DNA from: Planctomicrobium piriforme
GTDB taxonomy: Bacteria; Planctomycetota; Planctomycetia; Planctomycetales; Planctomycetaceae
Direction of reading: 5' to 3'
NCBI RefSeq assembly: GCF_900113665.1
Contig: NZ_FOQD01000029.1
Coordinates: 1 to 41,551 of the forward strand
Length of the DNA stretch: 41,551 bases
Shown here: positions 33,096 through 41,394 of the stretch, in pieces
Numbering within the stretch: the first letter of the stretch is position 1
How the letters are laid out: the number at the start of each line of letters is the position of its first letter
Made by a program: the position numbers and the translations under genes
Notes under the pieces: model-generated
What the model was told of the DNA's origin: nothing
The model's input: the letters and a program-made list of their open reading frames with translations, nothing else
Database searches by the model: none

Positions 33096-34313
33096 CTACG
33101 CCCCGACCACCTTCGTCACGAACGCAGTGTCAACCGCGCTGACGCCCCCGTAATAGCGGGCCTTCACTCGCAGCACGACGTCGCGGTCGAACGCGGCCGA
33201 GCTTTCCGCCCGTTGCAGGAACGACTGCACCGGCCAGATCTCCGTCCAGATGAACTGCCGGCGGAAGTCGCCGAGATACCAGTTCGTCGCGGCCGCGCCC
33301 CCCTGCTCGTCGATGAACGGCGAACTCAGCACTTCCAGCAGGTTATGCACCGGGTTGGCGAACTTCGTCTCGCCGTCCGCCGTCGTCACCTGAATTTCGG
33401 TCGACTGCACGATGCTGCGAGCGGTGCCGCGAAGACGTTCCGCGACCAGGAGCTGTCGAGCCGGGGCAACGATCGGCCGTTGCTGCCCGTCGATGCGGTC
33501 ATCGCGAACTTCGGTTGCCCGATAGTGCAGCACTTCTTCGATGTCCGTCCAGTCCACGAGCGGGACGGCTGCGTCGAAGTCGGCGGAGGTCGTGTTGCCC
33601 GGCCCGACGTAGTTCCGGTTGCCGCCGGAAGTCGCGTACAGCGACTGACCCGTGCCGGATGGGCGATACACATACTGTGACGACCCCGCATCGGCGTCAG
33701 TCACGGCACGAATGATCGTCCGTTCCCGTTCCTGTCGCAGGTAGTAGCCCAGCGCCATCGCGCGGCGATTGATCTCGCCGGTCTGGTCGAAGGCAATCAG
33801 CTCTTCGTTGATGCTGAGGATGCGACCCTGCTTCGACTCCCGCGAGGTCACGAACTTCTCTTCGAACGTCGACTCCTCATACGGGTGCCCTTCCGAAACT
33901 TCGGTCGGACCTCCGAGAGCGCGAAAGCCGGCGATTCGCGTATTGCGGTAACGGCTGGGAATCACCGTCACCAGGCGGTCGCCGATGAATCCCGCTTCGT
34001 CTTCGTAGCCTTCGATCACCTTGCGGCCAATCAACTCGCCGGTGACGACCTGAAACAGATGGCTGCTGACGCCTGGGTTCGATTCCTGTAATACCCGGCC
34101 CATACTGCCGGGGGAGGCGAGGGCATCTTCGAGAAACGCCTGCGATTCCTGGAGCGAACGCAACCGCGGCAGCACGCCGCAGGCATCGGCCAGTTCGTAA
34201 TACGAGATGTCGTCAGGCGACACCTTCTTCTCGTTCAATAGCTCGACGACCTTGTGATAAAAGCCGGCCGCGCCATGCGATTCAATCAACGACTTGATGG
34301 ACGATCCGTGCAT
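33096..34313 (-). CDS. HK97-fold major capsid-like protein
   Basis: The 405-residue product has the layout of tailed-phage major capsid proteins: a helical N-arm (1-75), FQVVTGELIGRKVIEGYE, an E-loop-like part (GGPTEVSEGHPYEESTFEEKFVT), a spine-helix region (NEELIAFDQTGEINRRAMALGYYLRQERERTIIRAV), an A-domain with VPLVDWTDIEEVLHYRATEVRDD, SSPFIDEQG, and the typical ending FDRDVVLRVKARYYGGVSAVDTAFVTKVV. TGAGG lies six bases before the ATG. It is last in a three-gene set after a protease-like and a decoration-like gene, the normal phage head order. An encapsulin is less likely: those are about 270 residues with cargo genes and no protease. No other phage gene is near. Confidence 0.8.
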   Translation of the reverse strand: MHGSSIKSLIESHGAAGFYHKVVELLNEKKVSPDDISYYELADACGVLPRLRSLQESQAFLEDALASPGSMGRVLQESNPGVSSHLFQVVTGELIGRKVIEGYEDEAGFIGDRLVTVIPSRYRNTRIAGFRALGGPTEVSEGHPYEESTFEEKFVTSRESKQGRILSINEELIAFDQTGEINRRAMALGYYLRQERERTIIRAVTDADAGSSQYVYRPSGTGQSLYATSGGNRNYVGPGNTTSADFDAAVPLVDWTDIEEVLHYRATEVRDDRIDGQQRPIVAPARQLLVAERLRGTARSIVQSTEIQVTTADGETKFANPVHNLLEVLSSPFIDEQGGAAATNWYLGDFRRQFIWTEIWPVQSFLQRAESSAAFDRDVVLRVKARYYGGVSAVDTAFVTKVVGA

Positions 34314-34380
34314 CGAAACCTCAGAGAGAGAATTGTGGACGAAGTGGGACGCAGTAGTGTGAACTGGCTGCTGAAATGCT

Positions 34381-34410
34381 CCCCTCGCCCCTGTACTCAG
34401 GGGAGAGGGG
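34381..34410. repeat. Inverted-repeat element H inside the capsid operon
   Basis: CCCCTCGCCCCTG and CAGGGGAGAGGGG pair at 12 of 13 positions around TACT, followed by more G-rich sequence (GGCCGGGGGTGAGGGG). It is in the 144-base gap between the decoration-like and capsid genes. The sequence type is a chromosomal dispersed palindrome, not a phage signal; no T run follows, so it is not an obvious terminator. Confidence 0.65.
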
Positions 34411-34457
34411 CCGGGGGTGAGGGGCGAACTTCTGAGTGCGTGCCATTGAGAATGGAA

Positions 34458-34934
34458 TCACCCGATCGCGGCATTCACATTCGCGCTCGACGTATGCCAG
34501 GCCGAGGCGAACGTCACTCGCAGCGTGCCGACGCTGGCCAGCGTGAACTCGGCGGCTCTGGCAATGGCCGCTGCAGCCACGGCGGTTTCGAGCTGCTTGC
34601 TCATCAGCGTGCTGGTGTTTTCGTCGGGCCCGAGCGGAGTTCCGAGTTCATACGCGGCACTCGCCACGTCGAACTCGTAAACGCTGTCCGGGCTGACGTC
34701 GACTGAAATGGGAGCGGTCTCGCCTGCGGCCGACGGCTGGTGCGCGACGCCCAGAAACTTGGCGGCAAAATTGCCTTGCGTGGTCGCCAGGTTCGTCGTC
34801 CAGGCGAAGGCGGAAGCCGGCTTGGCGTCGTCGGTATCCAGCCAGACGAGATCGCCGGCCTCAATCACCGTATTGGCGTCGACGCGGACCTTGCGCAAAT
34901 GGACCTGACCGGAGCGAAAGCGAAGTTTGTTCAT
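34458..34934 (-). CDS. Capsid decoration-like protein
   Basis: A 158-residue protein placed between the protease-like and capsid genes, where phages encode a cement or decoration protein. The chain starts MNKLRFRSGQVHLRKVRVDANTVIEAGDLVWLDTDDAKPASAF, which has the 'xEAGDLVxLD' feel of DUF2190-type capsid cement proteins, and goes on with FLGVAHQPSAAGETAPISVDVSPDSVYEFDVASA, a small beta-rich domain; an alanine-rich helix and a C-terminal LRVTFASAWHTSSANVNAAIG follow. ATG at 34934 begins just after the upstream gene. The longer frame to 35189 adds residues antisense to the protease-like gene and is not used. Family membership is inferred from context and pattern. Confidence 0.6.
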   Translation of the reverse strand: MNKLRFRSGQVHLRKVRVDANTVIEAGDLVWLDTDDAKPASAFAWTTNLATTQGNFAAKFLGVAHQPSAAGETAPISVDVSPDSVYEFDVASAAYELGTPLGPDENTSTLMSKQLETAVAAAAIARAAEFTLASVGTLRVTFASAWHTSSANVNAAIG

Positions 34935-34987
34935 GCGGGGCTCGCAACAAAGGAAAGAGAAGCGGTGAATTGAAAAGCGATGCGCGT

Positions 34988-35872
34988 TTAGCGTCGAGAC
35001 GCGGCGGCAGACCGGCGGCGTAGGACGCGAAGAAATTCGTCGTCGCGCGGGGACGTCTCGCCAGCCGCGCGTTCGTGACTGAAGGCGCGAATCGATGGGC
35101 GACCTTCTCGCAACAGTCGCAGGCGATCCTCGATCAGATCCCGTCGGGCTTGAGAAGATGCTGCCCGGAGCAACTGTGTCTGGAAGCAATCGCTGACTGT
35201 CTCAGGCGGCAAGCCCGACTCGGCAATCAACTGTCGTACGGCGTCGCGGTCCAGCAGGTCGGCGAGCTGTCGCCGCAGTACGTGGTTCGCATTCAGCAGT
35301 CCGTCGCGCTCCTGCAATAAGGCAGTGACTTCAAGATCCGGCGTCTCTGCTGACTCCGTCGCCGATACAACCGCTTCGGAACTCTCCCCGAGCATCGATT
35401 CTCGAAACGTCGATGTCGTGGCGGGGTTGATGACCACATCGACCGAGACCACGTCCACAATCCGGTCGACCGTTTTGCCGTCTGCCGTCCGCTGGGCCAG
35501 GACGACGTGCGACATCCCCACTCCCGGCGTTTCGGCTTCGACCAGCTTCAGAAAGGTCTGGCCCGACTCGGTGTCCAGAACCCGAATATCACCCCGGACC
35601 CGGCCCTGCCCGTAATGGGCGTTGACGATGGAACCGACGAGGTCGCGGGTGCTGCGGTCGAGCGGCCGCTGGCGGTTTCCGGCATGGTCGAGAAAGACCG
35701 GCTTGTTTTCGTACAGGGGGGCAGCCCCGGCCAGGGCCTCGTCGGCGTAGCGATATCCGTTGCGGGACAGTTGTCCAGCGAGCGCCACATTTTTGACGAG
35801 CCGATTTTCCAGATCGACCGTGAAATCCTCGGCCCAGTTGTCAACTCGTTCCCGGAGTGTCAGTTGCTGCAT
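34988..35872 (-). CDS. Prohead protease/scaffold-like protein
   Basis: The 294-residue product has two parts. Residues 20-160 resemble phage prohead proteases of the S78/Mu-I group: VKNVALAGQLSRNGYRYADEALAGAAPLYENKPVFLDH (H63), VGSIVNAHYGQGRVRGDIRVLD, then ETPGVGMSHVVLAQ with S121 and H122, and VVSVDVVINPATTSTFRES. H63 and S121 are candidate catalytic residues by analogy. Residues 175-294 are helical and charged, with coiled-coil character (LLQERDGLLNANHVLRRQLADLLD), as in a fused scaffold. ATG at 35872 has AAGGGGCGG upstream and starts the conserved part; a longer frame to 35956 exists. It leads the capsid operon. The family call is by pattern only. Confidence 0.65.
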   Translation of the reverse strand: MQQLTLRERVDNWAEDFTVDLENRLVKNVALAGQLSRNGYRYADEALAGAAPLYENKPVFLDHAGNRQRPLDRSTRDLVGSIVNAHYGQGRVRGDIRVLDTESGQTFLKLVEAETPGVGMSHVVLAQRTADGKTVDRIVDVVSVDVVINPATTSTFRESMLGESSEAVVSATESAETPDLEVTALLQERDGLLNANHVLRRQLADLLDRDAVRQLIAESGLPPETVSDCFQTQLLRAASSQARRDLIEDRLRLLREGRPSIRAFSHERAAGETSPRDDEFLRVLRRRSAAASRR

Positions 35873-36217
35873 GCGATGCCGCCCCTTGCTGTCGTGAAAG
35901 CGTTTCAATTCAAGAGGATGCGGTTGCGCAGGCAGGGCACAGACATTCCTTCCCAAACGAGAAAATCCGGGCGATTTGTCACAGGGGAGGGCATGCCCTG
36001 CGGCAACTGTCGACTATGATCTTCCACTGGCCAGCAATTGCCAGAAGTTGCGTCGTCGTGTAGCGTTCCTGCAGAACTTCGCACTGCTCTGGATCTCATT
36101 CCGGGCAGTCTGTGAAGATTCTGCGTTCAGCGACGGTATGTGGTTAGAGACAGTCCGAATCAGCCTCGTCCGACTTCCCACGGGGTCGGTACGAATCCAT
36201 CCAGATAGAGCGAGTGA
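35873..36217. other. Divergent gap between the capsid operon and ftsH
   Basis: The 345 bases hold the promoters of two divergent transcripts, but I see no convincing -35/-10 pair. Visible features are a 12-base palindrome AGGGCATGCCCT (about 35988-35999), overlapping palindromes near 36028-36040, and a degenerate half copy of element E (GGCACAGACATTCC near 35937). No gene can be supported. Confidence 0.5.
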
Positions 36218-38206
36218 ATGGCGGAACCCAAGAAGGCCAAACGTGTCGAGCCGGATGATGGCGCGGACAAGTCAAATCCCAGGGGGGGATTCCCGTTCTT
36301 CGTCCTGTTGATGATCTTCGGACTGCTGGCCCTCGGCGGCTATCAGTTGATGCTGACCGGCAATCGCAGTGCGGTTGACTACGGGTTCTTCCTGCAGGAA
36401 GTTCAATCCGGGAACGTCAAGGACGTGGCGATCAACAGCCTCACCATTCAAGGCAAATGGGAAAATCTGAAGGTCGCGCAGGAAGCCTGGCTGAAGTACA
36501 AGGCCACGAAAGAGGCCCCGCCGGCGGATGACGCAGCCGAGAAGAAGCCTGCGGCAGCTCCCAAAGCGGAACTCACGGAGCTTTTTACGACGGATGTCCC
36601 TGCGCTGGAAGGGGAATATCCCCTCCGGCTCATGGAGAAGCACGGCGTCCATATCAGCAGCGTGAATGACAACTTCAGCGTGATGCTGCTGCAGTCATTC
36701 ATTTACCTGTTGCCGGTCATTCTGATCTCGGTGTTCCTGCTGTTCGCCATGCGGCGGTCGGCCGACCCGATGAGTTCCGGCATGTTCGGGAATTTCGTTC
36801 GCAGTCAGGCCAAGCGTTTCCGTCCCAACGATCTGCAGACGACGTTCAAGGATGTCGCCGGGATGGAACATGCCAAGCGCGAACTCGAGGAAGTCGTCGA
36901 CTTCCTTAAAGACCCTGCCAAGTTCCAGCGTCTGGGCGCGGAGATCCCCAAGGGAGTGCTGCTGGCCGGACCGCCGGGAACCGGGAAAACGCTGCTCGCC
37001 AGAGCCGTCGCCGGCGAGGCAGGCGTGCCGTTCTTCTCGATCAACGGCTCTGAGTTCATCCAGATGTTTGTCGGCGTCGGGGCCAGTCGCGTCCGCGATA
37101 TGTTCCGCACCGCCAAGGAAAACTCCCCCTGTATTCTGTTCATCGACGAAATCGATGCCGTCGGCCGGGTTCGCGGCGCAGGCGTCGGGGGCGGTCATGA
37201 CGAACGCGAACAGACGCTGAATCAAATCCTCAGCGAGATGGACGGCTTTCAGGCGAACGAAGCAGTGATCGTCGTCGCGGCCACCAACCGCCCCGACGTC
37301 CTCGACCCGGCCCTGCTCCGCCCCGGCCGTTTCGACCGTCACGTTTCAGTCGATCGCCCCAGCCGCCTGGGACGCGTCGGCATCCTCAAGGTGCATGTCC
37401 GCAAGGTTCCCCTCGGCGAGAACGTCAATCTTGAAGACATCGCCGGCAGCACCATCGGGTTTTCCGGTGCGGACCTGAAAAACCTGGTCAACGAAGCTGC
37501 CCTCGCCGCCGCCCGTGACGGCAAGTCGCAGGTCGACCGCATCGACTTCGAAACTGCTCGTGACAAGATCATGATGGGAGTTGCCCGCGAAGAAGTGCTG
37601 AACGCCAAGGAACGCCGGATGACCGCCTATCACGAGGCCGGTCACGCCCTGCTCGCCTGGCTGCTCCCGGAAGTGGACACGGTGCATAAGGTCACCATCG
37701 TCCCCCGCGGCCGCGCTCTCGGGGTCACCCAACTGCTGCCGGAAGAAGAACGCTTTCACATGGGCGAAAGCCGCTTGCGGTCCCAATTGGCCATGATGCT
37801 GGGGGGCCGCGCCGCCGAGAAGCTGGTCTTCGATGAGTTTTCCGCCGGCGCCGAAGACGACCTCAAACGAGCTTCGCAAATTGCCCGTCGCATGGTCAGC
37901 GCCTGGGGGATGAGCGAACGCATCGGGCCTGTCGCCTATCGCGATGGAGAAGAGCATCCGTTCCTCGGGAAGGAAATTCAGGAGACCCGCAAGTACAGCG
38001 AGCAGACTGCGTTTCTCATCGATCAGGAGATGCAGAAAATCCTGATCCACGCGAGCGAACGGGCGACCAGCATTCTCGAAGACAACCGCGAAAACCTCGA
38101 CCGGATTTCCGACGCCCTGCTCGAACGCGAGATCGTCTCGCGTGAAGAGTTGATTGAGCTGATCGGCCCCAAGCGGGTCGAAGCAGACGTGGTTGCGAGC
38201 GTTTGA
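36218..38206 (+). CDS. ftsH: ATP-dependent zinc metalloprotease FtsH
   Basis: FtsH degrades misfolded membrane proteins and short-lived regulators at the cytoplasmic membrane. The 662-residue product has membrane segments at about 25-45 and 162-180, with an extracytoplasmic domain between; that domain is longer than in E. coli and holds an Ala/Pro/Lys-rich insert (about residues 98-116, PPADDAAEKKPAAAP). The AAA+ domain has Walker A GPPGTGKT (251-258), Walker B ILFIDEID and the second region of homology ATNRPDVLDPALLRPGRFDR. The protease domain has HEAGH (H472, E473, H476) and the third zinc ligand in AGAEDDLKRA (D548). All catalytic residues are intact. A terminator at 38257 follows. Confidence 0.97.
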   Translation: MAEPKKAKRVEPDDGADKSNPRGGFPFFVLLMIFGLLALGGYQLMLTGNRSAVDYGFFLQEVQSGNVKDVAINSLTIQGKWENLKVAQEAWLKYKATKEAPPADDAAEKKPAAAPKAELTELFTTDVPALEGEYPLRLMEKHGVHISSVNDNFSVMLLQSFIYLLPVILISVFLLFAMRRSADPMSSGMFGNFVRSQAKRFRPNDLQTTFKDVAGMEHAKRELEEVVDFLKDPAKFQRLGAEIPKGVLLAGPPGTGKTLLARAVAGEAGVPFFSINGSEFIQMFVGVGASRVRDMFRTAKENSPCILFIDEIDAVGRVRGAGVGGGHDEREQTLNQILSEMDGFQANEAVIVVAATNRPDVLDPALLRPGRFDRHVSVDRPSRLGRVGILKVHVRKVPLGENVNLEDIAGSTIGFSGADLKNLVNEAALAAARDGKSQVDRIDFETARDKIMMGVAREEVLNAKERRMTAYHEAGHALLAWLLPEVDTVHKVTIVPRGRALGVTQLLPEEERFHMGESRLRSQLAMMLGGRAAEKLVFDEFSAGAEDDLKRASQIARRMVSAWGMSERIGPVAYRDGEEHPFLGKEIQETRKYSEQTAFLIDQEMQKILIHASERATSILEDNRENLDRISDALLEREIVSREELIELIGPKRVEADVVASV

Positions 38207-38216
38207 GACGCGCTTC

Positions 38217-38338
38217 AATTTCGAAATCCGAAGCAACAAATCCGAAACAAATTCAGAAAGCCAATGACCAGAACGCAGTAGCGGGTTCGGTCATTGGCTT
38301 TTTTTCGGATTTCGATTTTCGTGCTTCGAATTTCCCTT
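38217..38338. repeat. Inverted-repeat element G, copy 2, around the ftsH terminator
   Basis: Both ends carry the motif of the copy at 28157-28257: AAATCCGAAGC on the left and, inversely, CGTGCTTCGAATTT on the right. The centre differs and holds the terminator stem. The two copies therefore share ends but not middles. Confidence 0.6.
38257..38305 (+). terminator. ftsH terminator
   Basis: AAAGCCAATGACC (38257-38269) and GGTCATTGGCTTT (38289-38301) form a 13-pair stem with a 19-base loop and a run of seven T at its end. It lies 51 bases past the ftsH stop, within element G. Confidence 0.8.
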
Positions 38339-38467
38339 GGGTGATCGCTCGCCGGTTTTTTTCGTCGCATTTGCCACGTTGCGGGATGACGGCGTGACCC
38401 CCAACTCGATGTCTTTCATCGACGCGCGTGGCCTGCAGTCAACATTTGCGGCCGCGCAGCTTTCCTA

Positions 38468-38509
38468 TTTTTGCTGATCGGGCCTGCCGAGCGATTTCGT
38501 CAGCAAAAA
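38468..38509. repeat. Inverted repeat with T/A ends upstream of the SnoaL-like gene
   Basis: TTTTTGCTGA (38468-38477) and TCAGCAAAAA (38500-38509) are perfect inverse arms with a 22-base centre. The arms' T and A runs would give a two-way terminator-like hairpin. A possible -10 (TATACT at 38547-38552) lies just downstream. The 475-base gap (38207-38681) holds no gene. Confidence 0.5.
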
Positions 38510-38681
38510 CGCTGGGCGAATGAACGCATTCTTCATCTCCGCGGGGTATACTCAACCAGCGGCCGTTCGCTTCGCAAAGTTCTACGACGTCGTTTACTGA
38601 CGCACAGGAACGCAAGCGATCCGCGTTCTTCCCGACGAATTCGGCGCAGTTTCTCAGCAGGCTTGGGGACCAGGAGACATG

Positions 38682-39599
38682 ATGCGGATTCCAGTTGTCG
38701 CGATGGTGGTGTTGCTGCTGGGAACAGGCAGCGTCGGCTGGGCTCAGCCTGGCGCACGACGCGGGCCGGAACCGACTCTGGCCCGAGACCCCGGCAAAGG
38801 GTTCCTCGACTACTTCAATGCCCACGATGCGACTGGCCTCTCGCGGTTGTGGACAGCGGATGCCTCATACACGTCCGGCGACGTGCATCTTTCCGGTCGA
38901 GACAAAATTCAACAGGCCTATACTGATCTCTTCAAGGCCGACCCGAAATGCGTGCTGTCGATCCGCTCAATGACGATTCTGAAAGCCGAGCCGAGCGAAA
39001 TGCAGGTCACCGGCCTGTTGGATGAAAAGCACACCGACGGCAGCGTCACCGCTTCGCAGTTCACCAGCACCTTGGTGAAACAGGACGACAGTTGGCTGTT
39101 CTCGAAGGTGGTCGAGAAGGTTCTCCCCAGTTCGTCGCAGGCTTCGGTGCAGTTGGCAAAACTCGACTGGCTGGTCGGGAACTGGTCTGACGCGAAAGAC
39201 AAGACGCAAGTCTTCAACACAGTCACCTGGGTCGAGGGAGGCAACTTCCTCCGGCGCTCGTACAGTCAGGTCGTCAACGGCCAGGTGGTGCGTCAGGGGA
39301 TGCAGATCATCGGCTGGGATGCGGAGACAAAATCATTCCGCTGCTGGCTGTTTGATGCCGATGGCACGTTTGGCGAGGGGACAATCTCCTCGGACGATCA
39401 GCAGAGTTGGGTGATGAAGCTGGCAGTGACGCTGCCGAACGGTGGTCATGCCTCACAGAAGCAGGTGTTCCAGCCGCTCTCGAAAGACCAGATTCAGATC
39501 GAGACCTTCGATCGCGAAGTGGATGGGGCTTCCCTTCCCAACGGAGTTCCAGTGACGCTCGTCCGCCAGATGCAGACATCGTCTCCGATGAAAAAGTAA
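38682..39599 (+). CDS. Secreted protein with SnoaL-like domain and DUF1579-like C-terminus
   Basis: AGGAG lies five bases before the ATG at 38682 and only two before the ATG at 38679, so the second is preferred. The 305-residue product has a signal peptide (MRIPVVAMVVLLLGTGSVGWAQ). Residues about 38-150 look like a SnoaL/NTF2-like domain: FLDYFNAHDATGLSRLWTADASYTSGDVHLSGRDKI through VLPS. Residues about 155-295, with LDWLVGNWSD, TVTWVEGGNFLRRSY, GWDAETKSFRCWLFDADGTFGEG and QIQIETFDREVDG, have the pattern of lipocalin-like domains (DUF1579 type). Both folds usually bind or process small hydrophobic molecules, but no active site is assigned. The protein is probably exported. Confidence 0.75.
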   Translation: MRIPVVAMVVLLLGTGSVGWAQPGARRGPEPTLARDPGKGFLDYFNAHDATGLSRLWTADASYTSGDVHLSGRDKIQQAYTDLFKADPKCVLSIRSMTILKAEPSEMQVTGLLDEKHTDGSVTASQFTSTLVKQDDSWLFSKVVEKVLPSSSQASVQLAKLDWLVGNWSDAKDKTQVFNTVTWVEGGNFLRRSYSQVVNGQVVRQGMQIIGWDAETKSFRCWLFDADGTFGEGTISSDDQQSWVMKLAVTLPNGGHASQKQVFQPLSKDQIQIETFDREVDGASLPNGVPVTLVRQMQTSSPMKK

Positions 39600-39724
39600 T
39601 CACAATCCCGATGAGAAGAGAAGAACCGGCAACTCGCACCCGGTTCCCGTCAGCTTGAGAATTCACGACATTCCCGCTCGCGACCAGAATCTGGGGGTCG
39701 CCGCCTGTCTTCGGAGTCAAAATC

Positions 39725-41371
39725 ATGAAACGTGTTGCACTTGCTTCACTGACGGCCGGTCTGATCGCCGGGCTGTGTAGTTCTGACGGCTTCGCCATGG
39801 GCTTTCACGGCGGCGGTGGGGGCGGCGGATTCCATGGCGGCGGCGGAAGCTTCGGCGGCGGCGGCTTTGGAGGTGGAGGAAGCTTCGGAGGGGGCGACCG
39901 CAGTTTTGGCGGCGGCGGATTCGGGGGTGGAGGAAGTTTCGGCGGCGGAGGCGGTAATTTTGGAGGGGGCGGCGACCGCAGCTTTGGCGGCGGAAGTCTG
40001 GGCGGCGGGGGCGGCAACTTCGGCGGCTTTAGCGGCGGCGGCATGGACCACGGCGGCGCTCCTTCCTTCGGGAGTGACGGCTTCGGCGGTCATGGCGGCG
40101 ATAGCTTCGGAGGCGGGAATTTCGGCGGCGGCAGTCTGGGAGGCGGTGATCGCAACTTTGGCGGGGGCAACTTCGGCGGCGGCAGTCTCGACGGCGGAGC
40201 AGGCCGCTTTGACGGGGGCGCTGGCGGACTCGGCGGAGATCACCCCTCAAACTCGCAACTGCAGAACTTCCTCGGTCTCGACCACGGCCCAGGCCCGGTT
40301 CAGCCTGGCGGCGGCGGCGGAGGCATTCAGGGGGGAAAGACCAACAACTTTGGTCCGGGCTCAGGGAACTCACTCAGCGGCTACGGCGGCAATCATGCGA
40401 GCTGGCAGAACAATGCCTCGCACGACAACATCAATAAAATCAACACCAACATCAACAACAATATCATCCGCCCTGGCGAAAACGGGGGTGGCGTGGAAAA
40501 CAGTTGGCTTTCCAATCATCCCGATCGGGCCAGCAGCCTGAACAACTGGGGCGACCAGATTCGCGGCAACTGGGATGGCAACACCGTTCACAACGGCAAC
40601 AACTACGTCAACAACGGCAATATCAACATCAACAACCGTCCTGGCGGCAGTTGGTGGAGCACCTATCACCCGAACCTGTCGCCCTGGTACTACCACAACG
40701 GCTGGAACAATCACCCGTGGAACTACTGGTGGCGCGGCGCGACGTGGGGCGCGATGACTGGCTGGTTCGCAGGCTGGGGGCTCGCTGCTCCCATGTACTA
40801 CGACTACGGCCCCGGCGGCAACGTCGTCTACCAGAACGACAGCGTCTATGTGAATGGTCAGAGCGTCGGCACCGCGGCAGACTATGCCCAGTCCGCTGCC
40901 GACCTCGCCGCGGTCGATCCGGAAGACGTGCAGGGTGCAAACGCCGGTTCGACCAGCACCACTGGCGGCAACACCGACGACTGGATGCCGTTGGGCACGT
41001 TCGCCCTGGCGACCAGCAAGAAAGACAACGACCCTGCCCGTCAGATTCAGTTGGCGGTCAACAAGCAGGGGATCATCAGCGGGACGATGTACAACACGCA
41101 GACCAAACAGTCGTACGTCGTGCAGGGGAAGGTCGACAAGCAGACTCAGCGGGTCGCTTTCACCATCGGCGACAAGTCCGACATCGTCCTCGAAACCGGG
41201 ATCTATAACCTCACTCAGCCGCAGACCCCGGTGCTGGTGCACTACGGGCCGACGCAGACGGAAACCTACCTGATGGTCCGTCTCGATCCTCCCAAAGATC
41301 CGTCGGCCAACACGTCGAACACCGACGCCAACAGCAACAGCCCGCTGCCGCAGGTGATTCCCGGCATGTAG
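39725..41371 (+). CDS. Glycine-rich secreted protein with Asn/Trp-rich middle
   Basis: A GGAG site lies eight bases before the ATG, and a signal peptide follows (MKRVALASLTAGLIAGLCSSDGFA). Of the 548 residues, about 28-185 are glycine-rich repeats of the form GGGSFGGGG or GGGDRSFGGG. Residues about 215-300 are asparagine-rich (NINKINTNINNNII, NNYVNNGNININN). Residues about 305-345 are rich in Trp, Tyr and Asn (WYYHNGWNNHPWNYWW). A folded C-terminal domain (about 405-530) begins DDWMPLGTFALATSKK and holds beta-strand patterns such as QIQLAVNKQGIISGTMYN. Such proteins occur in planctomycetes; a structural or surface role is plausible but unproven. The DNA of the glycine part is strongly periodic in GGC. 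Confidence 0.8.
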   Translation: MKRVALASLTAGLIAGLCSSDGFAMGFHGGGGGGGFHGGGGSFGGGGFGGGGSFGGGDRSFGGGGFGGGGSFGGGGGNFGGGGDRSFGGGSLGGGGGNFGGFSGGGMDHGGAPSFGSDGFGGHGGDSFGGGNFGGGSLGGGDRNFGGGNFGGGSLDGGAGRFDGGAGGLGGDHPSNSQLQNFLGLDHGPGPVQPGGGGGGIQGGKTNNFGPGSGNSLSGYGGNHASWQNNASHDNINKINTNINNNIIRPGENGGGVENSWLSNHPDRASSLNNWGDQIRGNWDGNTVHNGNNYVNNGNININNRPGGSWWSTYHPNLSPWYYHNGWNNHPWNYWWRGATWGAMTGWFAGWGLAAPMYYDYGPGGNVVYQNDSVYVNGQSVGTAADYAQSAADLAAVDPEDVQGANAGSTSTTGGNTDDWMPLGTFALATSKKDNDPARQIQLAVNKQGIISGTMYNTQTKQSYVVQGKVDKQTQRVAFTIGDKSDIVLETGIYNLTQPQTPVLVHYGPTQTETYLMVRLDPPKDPSANTSNTDANSNSPLPQVIPGM

Positions 41372-41394
41372 AGTTGGTTTCAAAGCTGGCGAGC

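Noticed and set aside
33096..34313. Encapsulin as an alternative for the capsid-like protein
   Set aside because: Encapsulins are shorter and sit next to cargo genes. Here the protease-like and cement-like neighbours and the 405-residue length favour a phage-type capsid; a structure prediction would decide.
32987..36217. Attachment sites or integrase of a prophage around the capsid genes
   Set aside because: No integrase, tRNA gene or matching direct repeats at the borders could be seen by eye; an exhaustive repeat search was not possible.
39810..40240. Periodic repeats that could be mistaken for a CRISPR or satellite array
   Set aside because: They are in-frame glycine codons of one secreted protein, with no fixed repeat-spacer alternation.
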